A DNA stretch of 64,000 nt, from NCBI GenBank assembly GCA_905250125.1, contig CAJNOL010000608.1, forward strand, positions 1 to 64,000, written 5' to 3'. The notes beneath the pieces are model-generated. The model was not told the DNA's origin, searched no databases, and was given only the letters and a program-made list of their open reading frames with translations. The stretch comes from Rotaria sordida (Eukaryota > Rotifera > Eurotatoria > Philodinida > Philodinidae). The translations under genes and the position numbers were made by a program. Each line of letters begins with the position of its first letter. The first letter of the stretch is position 1. Positions 1-11,839 of the stretch are shown one piece after another.

Positions 1-86
1 TTTGTTTATTTAGAAATTTTTATTTCATAATTCGAAATTTAAAAATAGAACAAAATTTAATTGTTTTTTTTTCTATTTTACTATAG

Positions 87-1719
87 AAAACACTCAAGAT
101 ACAAGACGTGCCGATTGTGGCATCGGGAGGAGGCAGTGGTCTACCACCACCAGCCGCACCCGTACGTCTAATACTTTCTATGAGTGAATTGCATTTTTAT
201 TGTACGAATTATGAGATCTATAATGATACAAACATATTTAAATTTATGACGAATTTTTCCGTTCTGGAGAAATCTTTTCATTTGAGTTTATAGTTATGAT
301 AACAGATTTTATAATCTTTGAATTTATTTTTTAAAGAACATCTGTTTTTCACAAAAAAAAAACGCTTTACTTTGCTTGATAATTATCGTTTCTTCTTGAA
401 ATTATTCAAAACACATAAGATATAGAATATAGAAAAAAAAACTGACATTAAATAAGTTTTAATGCTTTAAATTCGACATATTCACTTTTCAACTTTAATC
501 CTACTGATTTATGGATAATTATACAGGATGTTTGTATCTGTTGTGCAATAGAAGTTTATTAATATTCTACAGTACTGGTCAAAAATATAAAATCAACGTA
601 TTTTTTTTCTTGAATATCAAACATTTAACTCAAATCGAAATATTAATTTGAACAGTCAACGAAGTTTTCTGTCAAATGTATTCCACATGAATATTACATA
701 GATAGGCCATGAGAGGTGAGTTTCGGAAAAATCAAACACAATATCTTTTAGCTTCCCAAAGACTGTGTGAAAATTAGTTTTTAAGAGTATCATCTTAAAG
801 AGCATAAAATCCTAAATAAAATGAAGGATTGTCGCATTTCCTACGGCCTTCCTTTAAAAAGTTATAAGCATCACAAAGCGAAATTTATTACAACATACTA
901 AAAAACGAATTTTTTTTTTGTTTTTTGTAATGTTTATTAATTTTGTGCTCTTTAAGATTATACTCTTTAAAACTAATTGCTACAATCTTCTGGAATCTGA
1001 GTACTATCATTTGGATAGAGAACTTCATTGGCTAGTCATACACTATTTGGATTTGAGAGTTAGATGCTTGATATCCAAGAAAAAAATACGACATGTTCAT
1101 TTTGATCTACGCTTAAAACATATAGACTTACTAAGTCTACAGTATTCTTATATTCGTTTTTTTGTCAATCAAATAACATGTTATTAGTCTATTTTCGAAT
1201 AAGTCTATAATGTTAACTAAGTGATTGAAAGATAAAATTTGGTGTTAGTCTACAAAAAAGAAATAAGAATAACACATACACACAAATTGGTAGGCAAAAT
1301 AGTCTTCGAATTTTAATCGTACAAAAAGAGATTGCAATTCACTCATATATTAATTATCCTTTTATCTTTTGGTTTTTTTTTTTCGTTTATTGCAGAAAAA
1401 AGAAGAAGAAGAAGAAGAAGAAGGTGTTCGACCAACATCTCAATCTGTATTTAAAGTACGTTTAATCAAATATGATGAAACAAAGAAAGTACCTGTTATT
1501 AAACAAGTAAAAGATGTTGTTGAAAATATCAATCTTGTTCAAGTTAGTATAATTTTTCAAATATATGTTCTCTTTACATTCATTTGTTTGATTAATTTTT
1601 AGGCAAAAAAATTAGTTGAATCAATTCCTCAAGTCCTACGCGATAATTTAAGTAAAGCAGATGCCGAAACAATGAAAACTAAAATTGAAGCAGCTGGTGG
1701 TATATGTGTTATTGAATGA
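87..1719 (+). CDS. MRPL12: Mitochondrial ribosomal protein L12 (bL12m), C-terminal part
   Basis: Component of the mitochondrial ribosome stalk that recruits translation factors. Three exons are visible: 87-161, 1396-1542 and 1603-1719 (TGA 1717-1719), all joined in phase 0, giving 112 residues; earlier exons lie before the window. The first exon reads KTLKIQDV, like the end of the animal L12 N-terminal dimerisation region, followed by a Gly/Pro/Ala hinge. The second exon opens with Lys-Lys and a run of Glu encoded by repeated GAA, then begins the factor-binding domain (FKVRLIKYD). The last exon has the family signature AKKLVES and an AAGG turn, ending CVIE. The human protein has about 198 residues, so roughly half is seen. 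The 1.2 kb first visible intron holds a foldback repeat. An ATTAAA at 1724-1729 may be the poly(A) signal. Identity is secure from the C-terminal domain. Confidence 0.93.
572..1118. repeat. Foldback (long inverted repeat) element in MRPL12 intron
   Basis: The outer arms pair: about 575-640 (with CTTGAATATCAAACAT) against the reverse complement of about 1050-1118 (CTTGGATATCAAGCAT). Inner arms also pair: about 770-812 (AGTATCATCTTAAAGAGC) against about 940-985. The loop is about 815-940. The whole unit is about 540 bp and palindromic in outline, with no credible coding sequence. It lies between two MRPL12 exons, so it would be transcribed and could fold into a hairpin. No target duplication was identified and the family is unknown. 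Confidence 0.7.
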
Positions 1720-2017
1720 GAGTATTAAACAAATCTTTTACTCTCAACTAGTCCGAATCGTTATATACTCTTGTTAGTTTTTTTTTGTTATCCTGTTTTG
1801 TTTTGTTTTGTTTTTTTTGTATAACAACAGAAAAAACCTCCGTGATCGTTTTGTTAACTTTTTCTTCCTTATCTTCTATGAAGAGTTATTTCATGAAAGA
1901 GACACAAAACGACATTCGAACAGTTCTGTTTGCCAACGTTTTGTTTTTTTGTCCGATATTATTATTCTTGCTGTTAGCAAAAAAAAAACAGAGAATTTTT
2001 TTTTTCATTCATTTCGT

Positions 2018-2028
2018 AGAAGTTTTAG
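2018..2028 (+). promoter_or_regulatory. Splice acceptor just upstream of TMC start
   Basis: A T-rich run followed by CGTAG (AG 2018-2019) ends nine bases before the ATG at 2029; a second AG is at 2027-2028. This is the form of a 3' splice site, either of a 5' UTR intron or of a spliced-leader trans-splice. MRPL12 ends about 300 bases upstream on the same strand. Confidence 0.45.
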
Positions 2029-5000
2029 ATGGAAGCCCAGGTAACAGAAGCAGTACGACAAGCGGGAAATTTGCAAAATCTTGTTGATCAAAATGGAAAG
2101 TTATTAGAAAGACGACCACAAAATGCAGATGGTAAGGAGAATTCTATTCGAATATAAGGAAAACAGGAACAACCTCTGAGATGAAGATTGAAAATACCAT
2201 ATTAATAAAGTAGAATTACTCTTTGCTTCTTGTTTTTTTTTGTGTAAAAAACTCGACAGTAAAACATTATTGATATTTTGCGTATTCAGAAAATGAAACA
2301 ATGAAGAGAAATTTTTTTTTGACGAGTTGAAACAAATTAAATCTCGTCAATATCATATAAATGTGTCAAGTTTTATTTCAAACATTTGTTCAGCATATCA
2401 ACATTTACTTATAATAAGTCATGACAATCGCAAATAATTTACTGCATTGAAATGTTTCTTTCTCGGAAGTCGAAACTACGTAATTAAAATCACTAAGAAA
2501 TTCTTATAGGAAATACATTCATAATTTTGTATTCGAATAGGAAATTTCTCTCTTCTTCAATTTTGACTAACTTGTATTATTCAATCGAAAAAATTAACAA
2601 TTTGAATCATATAATTGAGAGAGTTTCTTTCAAAGGACTCAAATAAAAAAAAAATCAGACGTAAGATCAAACTAAATTGTAAACTCCTTGTCATCATAGA
2701 AGCTTCTCGATGCTTCTAAAATGTTCAAAAATTTAGGCGGAGTTGGGTGTTATCGAAGAAAAAACCCACATATCTATACCATAACTTGACATTATGAGCA
2801 GAAGAAATATGAATTTAATAATCTGCAATGGATTTTCAAATATCTATTTCTAGACAATGCAGCAGTTACAGAATATGTAGTGATCATGATCTCAAACGTC
2901 GATGAAAATTGAAAATGATTTCTACAGATTATCCTTAATCATGAGTATTTTACGTTTAGAGAAGCATTTTTTTTTATACGTAGACGGCGCCTGGTCAAAA
3001 CTGATTTAATAGCATCTGCGAAGTGTTGCTCGAAATCTAGGACTTGTAATATGGAGAGTCTTCTATTTCTGGAAGTGTTTTACAAAAAAATCTTACAAGA
3101 GAACACATACAACTGTTGGAGGCCGTTCGACTCCATATGTTGGCTCTAAATATAACTCAGTGAAACTAAGAAAATCGCAAAAGGGTTTGGGCCCATACTT
3201 ACCCGGCTAAAGTTATGACCATTCTAGTGAGTTTTCAACCTTTGAGCCAGCTACTTATAAAAAACTCAAAGACGAGATTTTCATCTGAAATTTTGCTTAC
3301 AGACAGGTCTCACGACTACTAGAATATCCTAAGAGTTGCAGCTCAGACAAATATATTCTTCGTGACATGTTGAGTATTCAAAAAATGCTGATATATTACC
3401 AGGCAAGCCATAGAAAGTTGTCTTAGACACTTGATATCTCTGGAAAAAAAATTTTTTTTTTTTTGAGCTGAAATTTCGAGTATATTCTAGTAACCATGAG
3501 CCCTATCAATGGATGAAACTCCAGAGGAAAATCTCATCATTGAATTTTTTATGAATAGCTGACTCAAAGGTCGAAAACTACTGAAACAGTCATAAATCTG
3601 ATTGAATAACACATGGGGGCCGAACCCATTTAGGATTTTCTTAGTTTCAATCAGTTCTACTCAAAGTCAAACTATAGGGTTGAATAGGTCCAACAGTTAG
3701 ATATGTTCTTTCGTCAGTTTCAGGAGTTTTACATTAAATCGTACTATGAGAGTCTTCTAAGATCCCACTGCCATATAAGAATTCCTATAATCTTATAGTT
3801 GTATCTTACAAAGCAGCAAGATTTTTCAAGAATCTTATAATATGACTTATCATAATATTTCTGTGGCTAAGATTTTTTGTATAATTTTCGTCAGATTATT
3901 TAACCTGGAAAGAGAATAGTCAATCCTGTTGATTCTAATACTCTTATGTCTGACAAAGTCTCATAAAATCTTAAAGCGCACTGTTTCCATCCTGATTCGC
4001 ATGATGATGATGCAGGTTGTTATGTTTAGCAAGAATTGTCAAATGTACTTCGAATTAGTAGTCGACAAGCTCGGATCTGATGAAAACGTTCTCTGATCTG
4101 TTCGAACAGCTCACTTCTAAGAACTAGACTGGAAGCTGATTAACCTCTAATTTGAATTGAAACTATTTTCTCACAGAAAAATAGACAAATAAATTCTATT
4201 ACAAAGAGATCATTCCTTTTCATGTTAATTTTCAATTTTTCAGCAATATACCGTGGCACAGCGAATGCTTTATCTCATGAATTCGATCAAGATTATTCAA
4301 AAATAAGTCATTATATTCAAAGAAAACTTGATTGGCCACTTTCATTTAAACGTTTACTTCTTCATCACGTCCAAAAAGATGTATATGATAATAAAGGTAA
4401 ACTTGATAATATTGCAAATTTTGTATTTGATCCAACAGCAAATATCAAACCAAGACGTCGTTTTCATATATTAATTCCAACAATTGCTTCAGTTGAACGA
4501 CAATATGGTTCTGGTGTTAGTGCATTATTTCATCTTCAAAATGGATTTTTTTTTATTAATTTATTAACATTAATTGTTTGGCTTGCATTAATTATAATTC
4601 CATATAATGTTTTAAAATCATCAACAACATCTTCAAATTTAACATTTACATTTGCATCAATATTTACAACAAAAGATTATTTATCTGAATCAAATCTATT
4701 TCAAGGTTCTTATCCTAGAGGAGTAATAAATGATAAATATAATTTATCACTTATATATTTAATAACAACATATATTTATTTTATTATTTGGTTTATTTTT
4801 ATTACAATACGTTTTTCAATAACATATAAACGAAAAGTATTTAATTCAATATTAAGTGCAAAACTTGGTATTGGATTTATGTGTACATTTGCACGATGTG
4901 ATTATACAATTAAATCAGATAAAGAAAAACGAAAACATATAAAAGCTTTTCAAAGACAATTTTTAGATTTAATTGGAAATGATGAAACTATTGAATCGAA

Positions 5001-7070
5001 TCATCAAAATCGATTTAAAACTTGTGGATATAAATTTAAACTAGTTATAACAAGTTTACTTCATATTGTATTAGCTATTGGATTAGGTAAGATAAATAAA
5101 ATCAAATAATTTGATATATTTTTGTTTATTCGATTTAAAGGTGTTATCAATTGGTTAATTTTATCGTCTTGTAATAATCCAACTATTGATTGTTCTGGAT
5201 CAATTATTTATATAGCTCTTATCAATCGATTAATGCCATATTGTATTGTTCTTCTTACACAAATTGAACATTTTAAATCTTTAGCAGATAAATTGAATGC
5301 AGTAGGATTTAGGTTAGTATTAAAAGATATTCTAAAAACTATAAATATGTTGACTTTGATCATTTATTAAAAATGATAAGGATAAAAAGTTTCGTTTTGA
5401 AAATAATTTTATGTAAATAAATTAATAACTTTTTTCGTACTATGTACCTTGTCTGAGAAAAATTTTCTAACACTTACTTTACACATCTCTAGACATATGT
5501 GACTAGTCAATTATGTAGTTTTTACATCCTACTGAGATGTCTGATTGTCCATTAGACTTGGAGAATGAATCTTTAAGTTTTGTTTAATTTAACTGTTTTA
5601 TGTGACTGAATCTCGAGAATTTTTACAAGAATTGGACTGAATATCCATCAGTGTTGATATGTGAGTAAATTTTCGGATTTGTCAAATAGCATATACTGAC
5701 TTCGGTTTTGTGAATTATGTAAGTTTTTTAATCAACTTGCTAGAAAGTTATGAATTTAATCAATAGTCTATTGAAAAGATAGAGCCAGAATGGTTTCTAA
5801 AATCTGATTTAATGAAAAGTTTCTTGATCAACAGATGGATACTAATGAATCGATATCATATCAAATTTAACTTGGATAGTTTTTATCGATTATTTGTATT
5901 CTGCTACTAGCACACTACATATTTTTTCGACAATCTTGACAGTGATCTTATAGTAATCCATACAGGCTACATATTTACTAAACGATAATTCGATAATATA
6001 TTTTTCTTTTTGTAAATCAGAAAATGATTAACATTTCGTTAATTGATCAAGAGTATTTTATTGATATTCATTCTTGAAATATTTCTTTTTATTTAGATGT
6101 ATATTCTTGAACGTATCGATAATGTTATCATTTAGTATATATTTTTTTATTCATGCACCTCCATGTTATGAAACAGCTTATGGTCAATATATCTATATAC
6201 TTCTGTTATCAGGTACATTTCAAAAATACTTTAATGATTTTAAATATAAAATATTTCTTGTAGATGTATTTGCATCATTAGTTTTTCCAATTTTATTTGG
6301 TCTTTTATTTGATATAATATGTGGTAAAAAAAAACGTAATTTTGATGGTATTAATCTTCATGTTCAATTAAGTCCACCTGTATTACTCTATAGTCAATTT
6401 CTAGTATGGCTTGGAATTTATTTTTCTCCTCTTATATCAATAATGATATTAATAAATATTTTATTTTCATTTATTTCTCATCGTTTATATATATATATTC
6501 GTTCACTTCGTTCAGACTCATATAAACGTGTTTTTATTTGGAATGCTCATCGTCTTGAATATTTAATATATTTATTAGCTTATATTATTTTAATAGTAAG
6601 TGTAACATTTATTGTTGTATTTACAACACAAATAAAACCAAGTGAAAATTGTGGACCATTTCGTCAATTAAATGTTTCATATGAAATTATTGAAATTTTT
6701 TTAAATGAATATCAATCATCTGTTTTATGGATATCAATTATTAATTTTTTAACATCACCAGGTTTTATTTATTTTCTTGGTGCTACTTTTATTGTTATTG
6801 TTTATAAATTAAGACATGAATCATTAGCTGAAAAAGAAGTAATATTTCTATCAAATCATTTTTGTTGTTAATTTATATCTATTTTGTTTATTTATTATAT
6901 TTTAGCTTGTATTCATACGTGATAGTAATCTTGCAAGTAAAAAAAAATTACGAGAAAAAACAGTAAAAAAATTACATCAACAACAAAAGAATAAAAAACA
7001 AAAACGAAAACCTGTTAAAATAACACGAGTTGAGAATGATGATTATGTTCAACGAGATGAACAACTTTAA
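2029..7070 (+). CDS. TMC (transmembrane channel-like) family protein
   Basis: TMC proteins are multi-pass membrane proteins; some form mechanotransduction channels. Exons 2029-2131, 4244-5086, 5141-5312, 6097-6838 and 6906-7070 splice in frame to 674 residues, ending in TAA. Exon 2 carries the family start (SVERQYGSGVSALF followed by a membrane helix), then further hydrophobic segments. Exon 4 has CYETAYGQYIY, which matches the TMC signature C-W-E-T-x-V-G-Q-E-x-Y with several changes, then more helices including LVWLGIYFSPL, matching the conserved WLGIFFCPL block. The tail is short, basic and rich in Lys/Gln. The protein is shorter than many vertebrate TMCs and the signature is divergent, so the subfamily is not assigned. 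Introns are 2112, 54, 784 and 67 nt; the first contains a foldback repeat. A poly(A) signal lies at 7228-7233. Identity is strong; channel function is inferred. Confidence 0.88.
3113..3696. repeat. Near-perfect-length foldback element in TMC intron 1
   Basis: Two arms of about 290 bp meet head to head near 3405, with almost no loop. Paired landmarks include TGAAACTAAGAAAATC (left) with its reverse complement near 3638-3655, and CAACCTTTGAGCCAGCTA near 3238 with TAGCTGACTCAAAGGTCG near 3556. It is non-coding. A relative lies at about 42186-42525, so this is a dispersed family. The left arm start at CTGTTGGA matches the right end, whose reverse complement is CTGTTGGA. Confidence 0.8.
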
Positions 7071-7227
7071 AAAATTATCTGATTATATATCTTTCTTTTG
7101 TTCCGTCCATATTTATATTTTTCTTTTTTGTTTTTGACATATTCTTTACAATATTTTAATTCATCTATCTTCCGTTTTTTTTTCTTATAATTTAATTGTA
7201 TATTGATAAAGAAAGTTGCAATCTAGA

Positions 7228-7233
7228 AATAAA
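7228..7233 (+). terminator. Poly(A) signal AATAAA of TMC gene
   Basis: A canonical AATAAA lies about 160 bases after the TMC stop codon, inside T-rich 3' UTR-like sequence. Confidence 0.5.
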
Positions 7234-8280
7234 TCTAAATCTCTATGTTTTGTTTTCTTACGAGAATATACGACGAACTACGAAACATCACTTGTTTACG
7301 CATACATTTTCGTGAAACTTATGAAATCATAGGGAGATTTTTCTATTACAAACTCTTAATATTATCACTGAAAATATTCTGTATGACAGAATATAGTATA
7401 CAGTAATGGAAAGGACAAAAGTTTTACTTCTTTTCTATCATGTATAACATCATTGTAGAGATTCGATTTCGTTTTCGAAAGATAGTTCATGATTTTCTCT
7501 ATAAGCATTTGTTTTTTTGAAAATGTTTTACCTGAATATATTGGATTTACATTATTTTGACTGAGTTGTCAGACTTAGAAAGAATTTTGTTAATTTTAAG
7601 TTATAATATAAATGATTTTCGAACTTTTTTCGACGCGTATTAGAAAGTTTTGACAGTGATCAATAAAACTATGTTAAAAGATTCTTGTTGAGACTTTCGA
7701 TTGCCAAATAATAATAATTTTTCGAGATGACTAACATTGTGACTTTAAAATTGACGATATTGAGTTTCAAAAATACTTTCTTATCCTGAAATAAATGAAG
7801 TTAATCTGTTTTAAAAGATACGATTGATAGAATTTTGCATGCACTATCTGTCAATGTATTCGAACGTTTACTTCTCTCTTGTTATAGAAAAAATAATAAT
7901 ATAATACATTCTCTAGAAAATTACGAAATGCTCTTTCCATCATTCGAAATATTTTAAGCGTTAAAATATATTCCTATGTACGATATATATGTTTTTGTAA
8001 ACTAGTTTGTAGGAAAAACTCATGAATTATCTTTCAAAACAACAATTGATCCTATATAATGCATCTATACTGAACTAAAGAAGAAATAAAAATAATGCAA
8101 AAACTTTGATCCTTTTCGTTATATATTATATGTCTATTCTCTCCATTGTACACTGGAAAAAAAGTGAAAAGATATCTGTTATTGATATAGAAAGTACTTC
8201 TGATTCTGCTTGAAAGGAAATGAATCATTTTAAAGATTTTCAAGTTTTCACGAGGAAAGTTCTCCAACTCTTCCATCACC
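7234..8280. other. AT-rich spacer, nothing recognised
   Basis: About 1 kb after the TMC gene. I see no reading frame with protein-like composition, no splice-flanked island and no clear inverted repeat. Confidence 0.5.
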
Positions 8281-8480
8281 TGTGAGTCGAAATTCGAAAA
8301 TCATTTTTTCTGTTACTCCGATATTGATTTAAAAAATAACATAAGCTGGAGTATCTCTGTAGCAATCAACTACAGACACGAACTCTCTTCAGGATATTCA
8401 TAACACATTTAGATTTACATAATGCATATAGTCTCGACTCAAAAACGATTAAACAGTTGGAGGACTTCGATAGGCAAAAT
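8281..8480 (+). repeat. Single arm of a dispersed repeat family (also at 20.4-20.9 kb and 49.6-50.4 kb)
   Basis: From GAGTCGAAATTCGAAAATCA through ATAGTCTCGACTCAAAAACG to AACAGTTGGAGGACTTC, this stretch aligns with 20720-20905 and, reversed, with 49590-49860. Shared landmarks are a Cys-free AT-rich core, a TCATAACYCATTTRGATYT block and AAACAGTTGGARGA. Only one arm is present here. It is non-coding. Confidence 0.7.
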
Positions 8481-9059
8481 AAGAAGTCAAATGGCATCTT
8501 ACAGTTGGAAATAATCTCTGATTTGATCTTGTTGTAGTTTATGTCATTTCGATTTAGTTTCCATTTCATTAACGATTAATTTCAAATAACTTTTGTTTTA
8601 GATAGAAAATTTTCCATTTATTTCAATTGAAACACATTGACAAAGTCTTGTAGTCCGAGGTAAATAGTTTTTATTAAACGTCTTTCATATGATTTTCTTA
8701 AGATAATGTTTTATGAAATAGTTCATAATATCAAGAAATTTTCATGCTTTTTTTTCCTCAGTTGTACAATTGAACATTTAACTTTTATCTACTCAGATAT
8801 CTTCAGCAATAAGTCCATCGCAACGGCAAGCATCATTAACATCCCCTCTAACTCAATCCCAAAAAGTTACTCATTCCTAAGAGTAGGTCGAAAAGATTTA
8901 TTTCTATCTATTGATATCGAAAAAACCCCGTCGATAAATATCTTAGTTCCACTAATCTCTAGGATTAACGCGATAAACACCTGAAAGGAGCTATGACTCG
9001 AATATCTTTTTGTTTTTTACTAATTTGTATTCATTTTTAATGTTAATGATGAATAGGAT

Positions 9060-10060
9060 GATTCATGTAAAATGAAAGAATTTCTATCAAAAATTTCCGC
9101 ATCTATTATTGACAGAATAAAAAAAATATTATGAGCAATGTGGTCAAAGTAATGATCGTTTTCTATCTGGTTTAACATATAGACTTTTATCAACACACCA
9201 TCTGATGGATAACTAAAACCTTGTACACGTACTACTTAGATTTATATTGTAGGAGAATTTTATAATTGAAAAATTCAACATTCAAATAGCTATTCAGGAA
9301 GTAAGAGAAACAAATATTCGCGAAATAAATTTAAATAAATTTGTAGATTTTATCAGGCATATAAAACTGATTATATTGGTAAAAATACTTGTGATAATGG
9401 AACTGACTTTGATATATTATTTATACATCGTAGTACTAATGCATATATCGGTAGTGAAGAAACGGCAAATATTTGTTTGATTCATCGACTTTAAAAAATT
9501 GAAATGCATTTAGAAAGACATTGATTGAATCAATTGAAGTCAAACAAGAAAAGTTACGTTTGAAATCTCCATTTCCTGCTGATATTGGTCTCTTCAATTG
9601 CCTAACAACTGTAACTAATGTTGTTGACACAGTTGGCTTTCTACCACAAATATGTTATGATTGGTTTGCTTCATTTGGATGTGAATGAAATTGTGGAACT
9701 TAAGTTTGTTGCTTATATTATTTTTATTAATCATAAAAAGATTTTTTCTATTTAATTATTTTCAATTGGCAGACATGTGAAGAACTTAGTGACAGTTGAA
9801 GAAAAAATTCAAAACAATAAAAGAATTTATTAATGAAAGACATGTTAGTGGTGTTCAAGATGGATAGACCAATCTATTAGTGATTATTCCAGGTGAATCA
9901 TTCGTTTTGTTCAATTTACAAAAAGTACTAAAAGATACGAAAGAACAATTTGATTTAAATAAATGAATATTCCAGAATTTTAAGACTTAAGATGCTTCAG
10001 TTCTTGTTCAATCAGGTTCATTTTATGGAAACTGTTATTATTATGAAGAAGTCGACAAAT
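9060..10060 (+). pseudogene. Decayed gene copy of unknown family
   Basis: Several plus-strand frame segments have protein-like composition but are interrupted by stops and frame changes. Examples are a segment around 9140-9200 reading CGQSNDRFLSGLTYRLLSTH; 9553-9690 containing [16 protein letters not shown] and [12 protein letters not shown]; and 9800-10060 containing FINERHVSGVQDG, LLVIIPGESFVLFNLQKVL and ASVLVQSGSFYGNCYYYEE. An AT-rich stretch at 9710-9770 looks like a small intron ending in CAG, which suggests a genomic duplicate and not a processed copy. I do not recognise the family. At least five in-frame stops are present, so it is not functional as read. Confidence 0.5.
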
Positions 10061-10334
10061 ATTATTAAAGCTAGTTTTTGATCTCTCTGATTTTTACAAA
10101 GATGAATCTTGTAAATAAATAAATAAATATTTATATATAAACTATTTTCATATTTTAATGTATTTCGTATCATGAAGGTACTGTTTAGTTTGCTACAGTA
10201 ATGAATCAATTTAGTAAATGAACTGTTTTATTTTAAAATTCCAGTTTTTCCTTTTCGTTTCGTCACAAATAGAAAGAACATACTATTTGTACTTTAAGTG
10301 ATTTTGCTCACTGATCAATTCAAGTAAATCCCTT

Positions 10335-10890
10335 TAAAAATCTAATTAAGATCTCACGTCCTCCAAAATCGATTTTTCAATGCAGTGCATAGAATTCTCA
10401 TGAAACTCTCTGATGATGTTTGACTAATGAAAATACACCACCAAAAACGTTTTCACGGCTCCGAACCTTACTCTTCAGGTGATTCCCAAGACCCATTGTG
10501 AAAAATAGCGTTTTCATGCGTACATATATTTTTTTTTCAATAGACTTCAACCTACAACGCTCGGACTACTCTCATTTCAAAGAGAACTCCTTATTCCTTC
10601 AAATGAGGAAAAGGATTTTTTAGTTTCTATTTTATTTTATTTTTCGGGCCCTCAAAATCTTAAAACTTCAATGTTGTCTAGAAACTTTATGATTAGTTTT
10701 ATATTGAGAGTCAAATAAAAAAATCCTTTTCTTCTTATCTTATTCAAAAGAGAATGTGTCTATCTATGGAATAAAAACGAAACTGAAGTTCAATAGAATG
10801 ATCACTATCGAAAAGAACAAAAAGTATCTTTTTCCTTTTAAAAAAACCGATTTTTTGGAGGTGGAAGGAAACTTTAAGAGATATTAAATT
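10335..10890. repeat. Probable foldback element upstream of GFER
   Basis: CCTCCAAAATCGATTTTT (about 10361-10378) is mirrored by AACCGATTTTTTGGAGG (about 10846-10862), and GAGGAAAAGGATTTTTTAG (about 10604) by AAAAAATCCTTTTCTTCTT (about 10718). The arms are less continuous than in the other foldbacks in this window. No coding content is visible. Confidence 0.5.
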
Positions 10891-11110
10891 ATATTTAATA
10901 AGATCTTATTCGACATTTTCAACATGAAACAAAACATCGTTGAGTTGAATATATAACCAAACATCGAGATACAAATCAAATCAATATGGTTACTCTCTAA
11001 TCATTTTATTTTCTTCTGTATTGTACAGTTCTTTTTTTTTTTTTTATTCAATAAATTTCCTATCAAAGCTGTTAAATTTATCAGTATATGGAATATCTAT
11101 TATTTTCTTT

Positions 11111-11116
11111 TTATAG
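11111..11116 (+). promoter_or_regulatory. Splice acceptor upstream of GFER start
   Basis: TCTTTTTATAG ends at 11116, twelve bases before the ATG at 11129. It may be the end of a 5' UTR intron or a spliced-leader acceptor. Confidence 0.45.
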
Positions 11117-11128
11117 ATTTCATTGTAC

Positions 11129-11728
11129 ATGTACAAACATTTTATTGATCCTGATTCTACAGATAGTGGAGGTTATGAACGTCGTCCACGAGGACCAAAA
11201 AAATCTGATGAAAATAATGAATATTCAAAAAAATCTTCAACTCTTACTAATCCTCACGTAATCGATAATAATCATCTTGAAAAACCTTGTAAAGCTTGTA
11301 TTGACTTTAAAGATTGGTTAAAACATAGTAGTAGTACTAATATCGAAAGAAAACCAACTACTGTTGATCAACAAATTTCAATTAATGCTCCATGTCCATT
11401 AATGCGTGATGATTTAGGTCGTGCATCATGGTCATTACTTCATACAATGGCAGCTTATTATCCAAATGAACCAAAAAAAGAAGAACAACAATCAATGAAA
11501 CAATTTATTAATTCATTTTCAAAATTATTTCCATGTCCTGAATGTCGAACCGATTTTCAAGAAGAAATGATTAAATCACCACCTGATGTTTCGAGTTGTA
11601 TTGGACTATCAACATGGATGTGTGAACAACATAATATAGTTAATAAAAAATTAGGAAAACCTGAATTTGATTGTAAACGAGTTTTAGAACGATGGAAAGA
11701 TGGACCAACAGATGGTAGTTGTGATTAA
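11129..11728 (+). CDS. GFER: FAD-linked sulfhydryl oxidase ALR/Erv1
   Basis: Flavin-dependent thiol oxidase of the mitochondrial intermembrane space. It reoxidises Mia40/CHCHD4 in the disulfide relay and passes electrons to cytochrome c or oxygen. The single coding exon gives 199 residues. The N-terminal region carries the shuttle motif CKAC (about residues 54-57), as in the long ALR form. The Erv1/Alr domain follows: CPLMRDDLGRASWSLLHTMA (about 90-110), the active-site CPEC (about 136-139) within FSKLFPCPEC, the FAD-binding WMCEQHNIVNKKLGKPEFDC block, and the terminal GSCD. All family cysteines appear present. I chose the ATG at 11129 because a splice acceptor ends twelve bases before it. 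An AATAAA is at 11769-11774. The gene converges on ninjurin with 111 bases between the stop codons. Confidence 0.96.
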   Translation: MYKHFIDPDSTDSGGYERRPRGPKKSDENNEYSKKSSTLTNPHVIDNNHLEKPCKACIDFKDWLKHSSSTNIERKPTTVDQQISINAPCPLMRDDLGRASWSLLHTMAAYYPNEPKKEEQQSMKQFINSFSKLFPCPECRTDFQEEMIKSPPDVSSCIGLSTWMCEQHNIVNKKLGKPEFDCKRVLERWKDGPTDGSCD

Positions 11729-11768
11729 TAATATGAGTTTTTTTTTTCTATTATGTTTTTTTTGTTTG

Positions 11769-11774
11769 AATAAA
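11769..11774 (+). terminator. Poly(A) signal AATAAA of GFER
   Basis: Canonical hexamer 41 bases after the GFER stop codon, within the short gap between the two convergent genes. Confidence 0.6.
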
Positions 11775-11839
11775 ATACAACAAAAAAAGTAAATTGAATA
11801 TAACAGAATTTTTTTTTTTGTCATGTACAATAGAAATTT

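Noticed and set aside
3770-3980. Possible relationship between AGAATCTTATAA-rich patches here and at 58330-58600
   Set aside because: Shared words are short and AT-rich; no continuous alignment could be made by eye.
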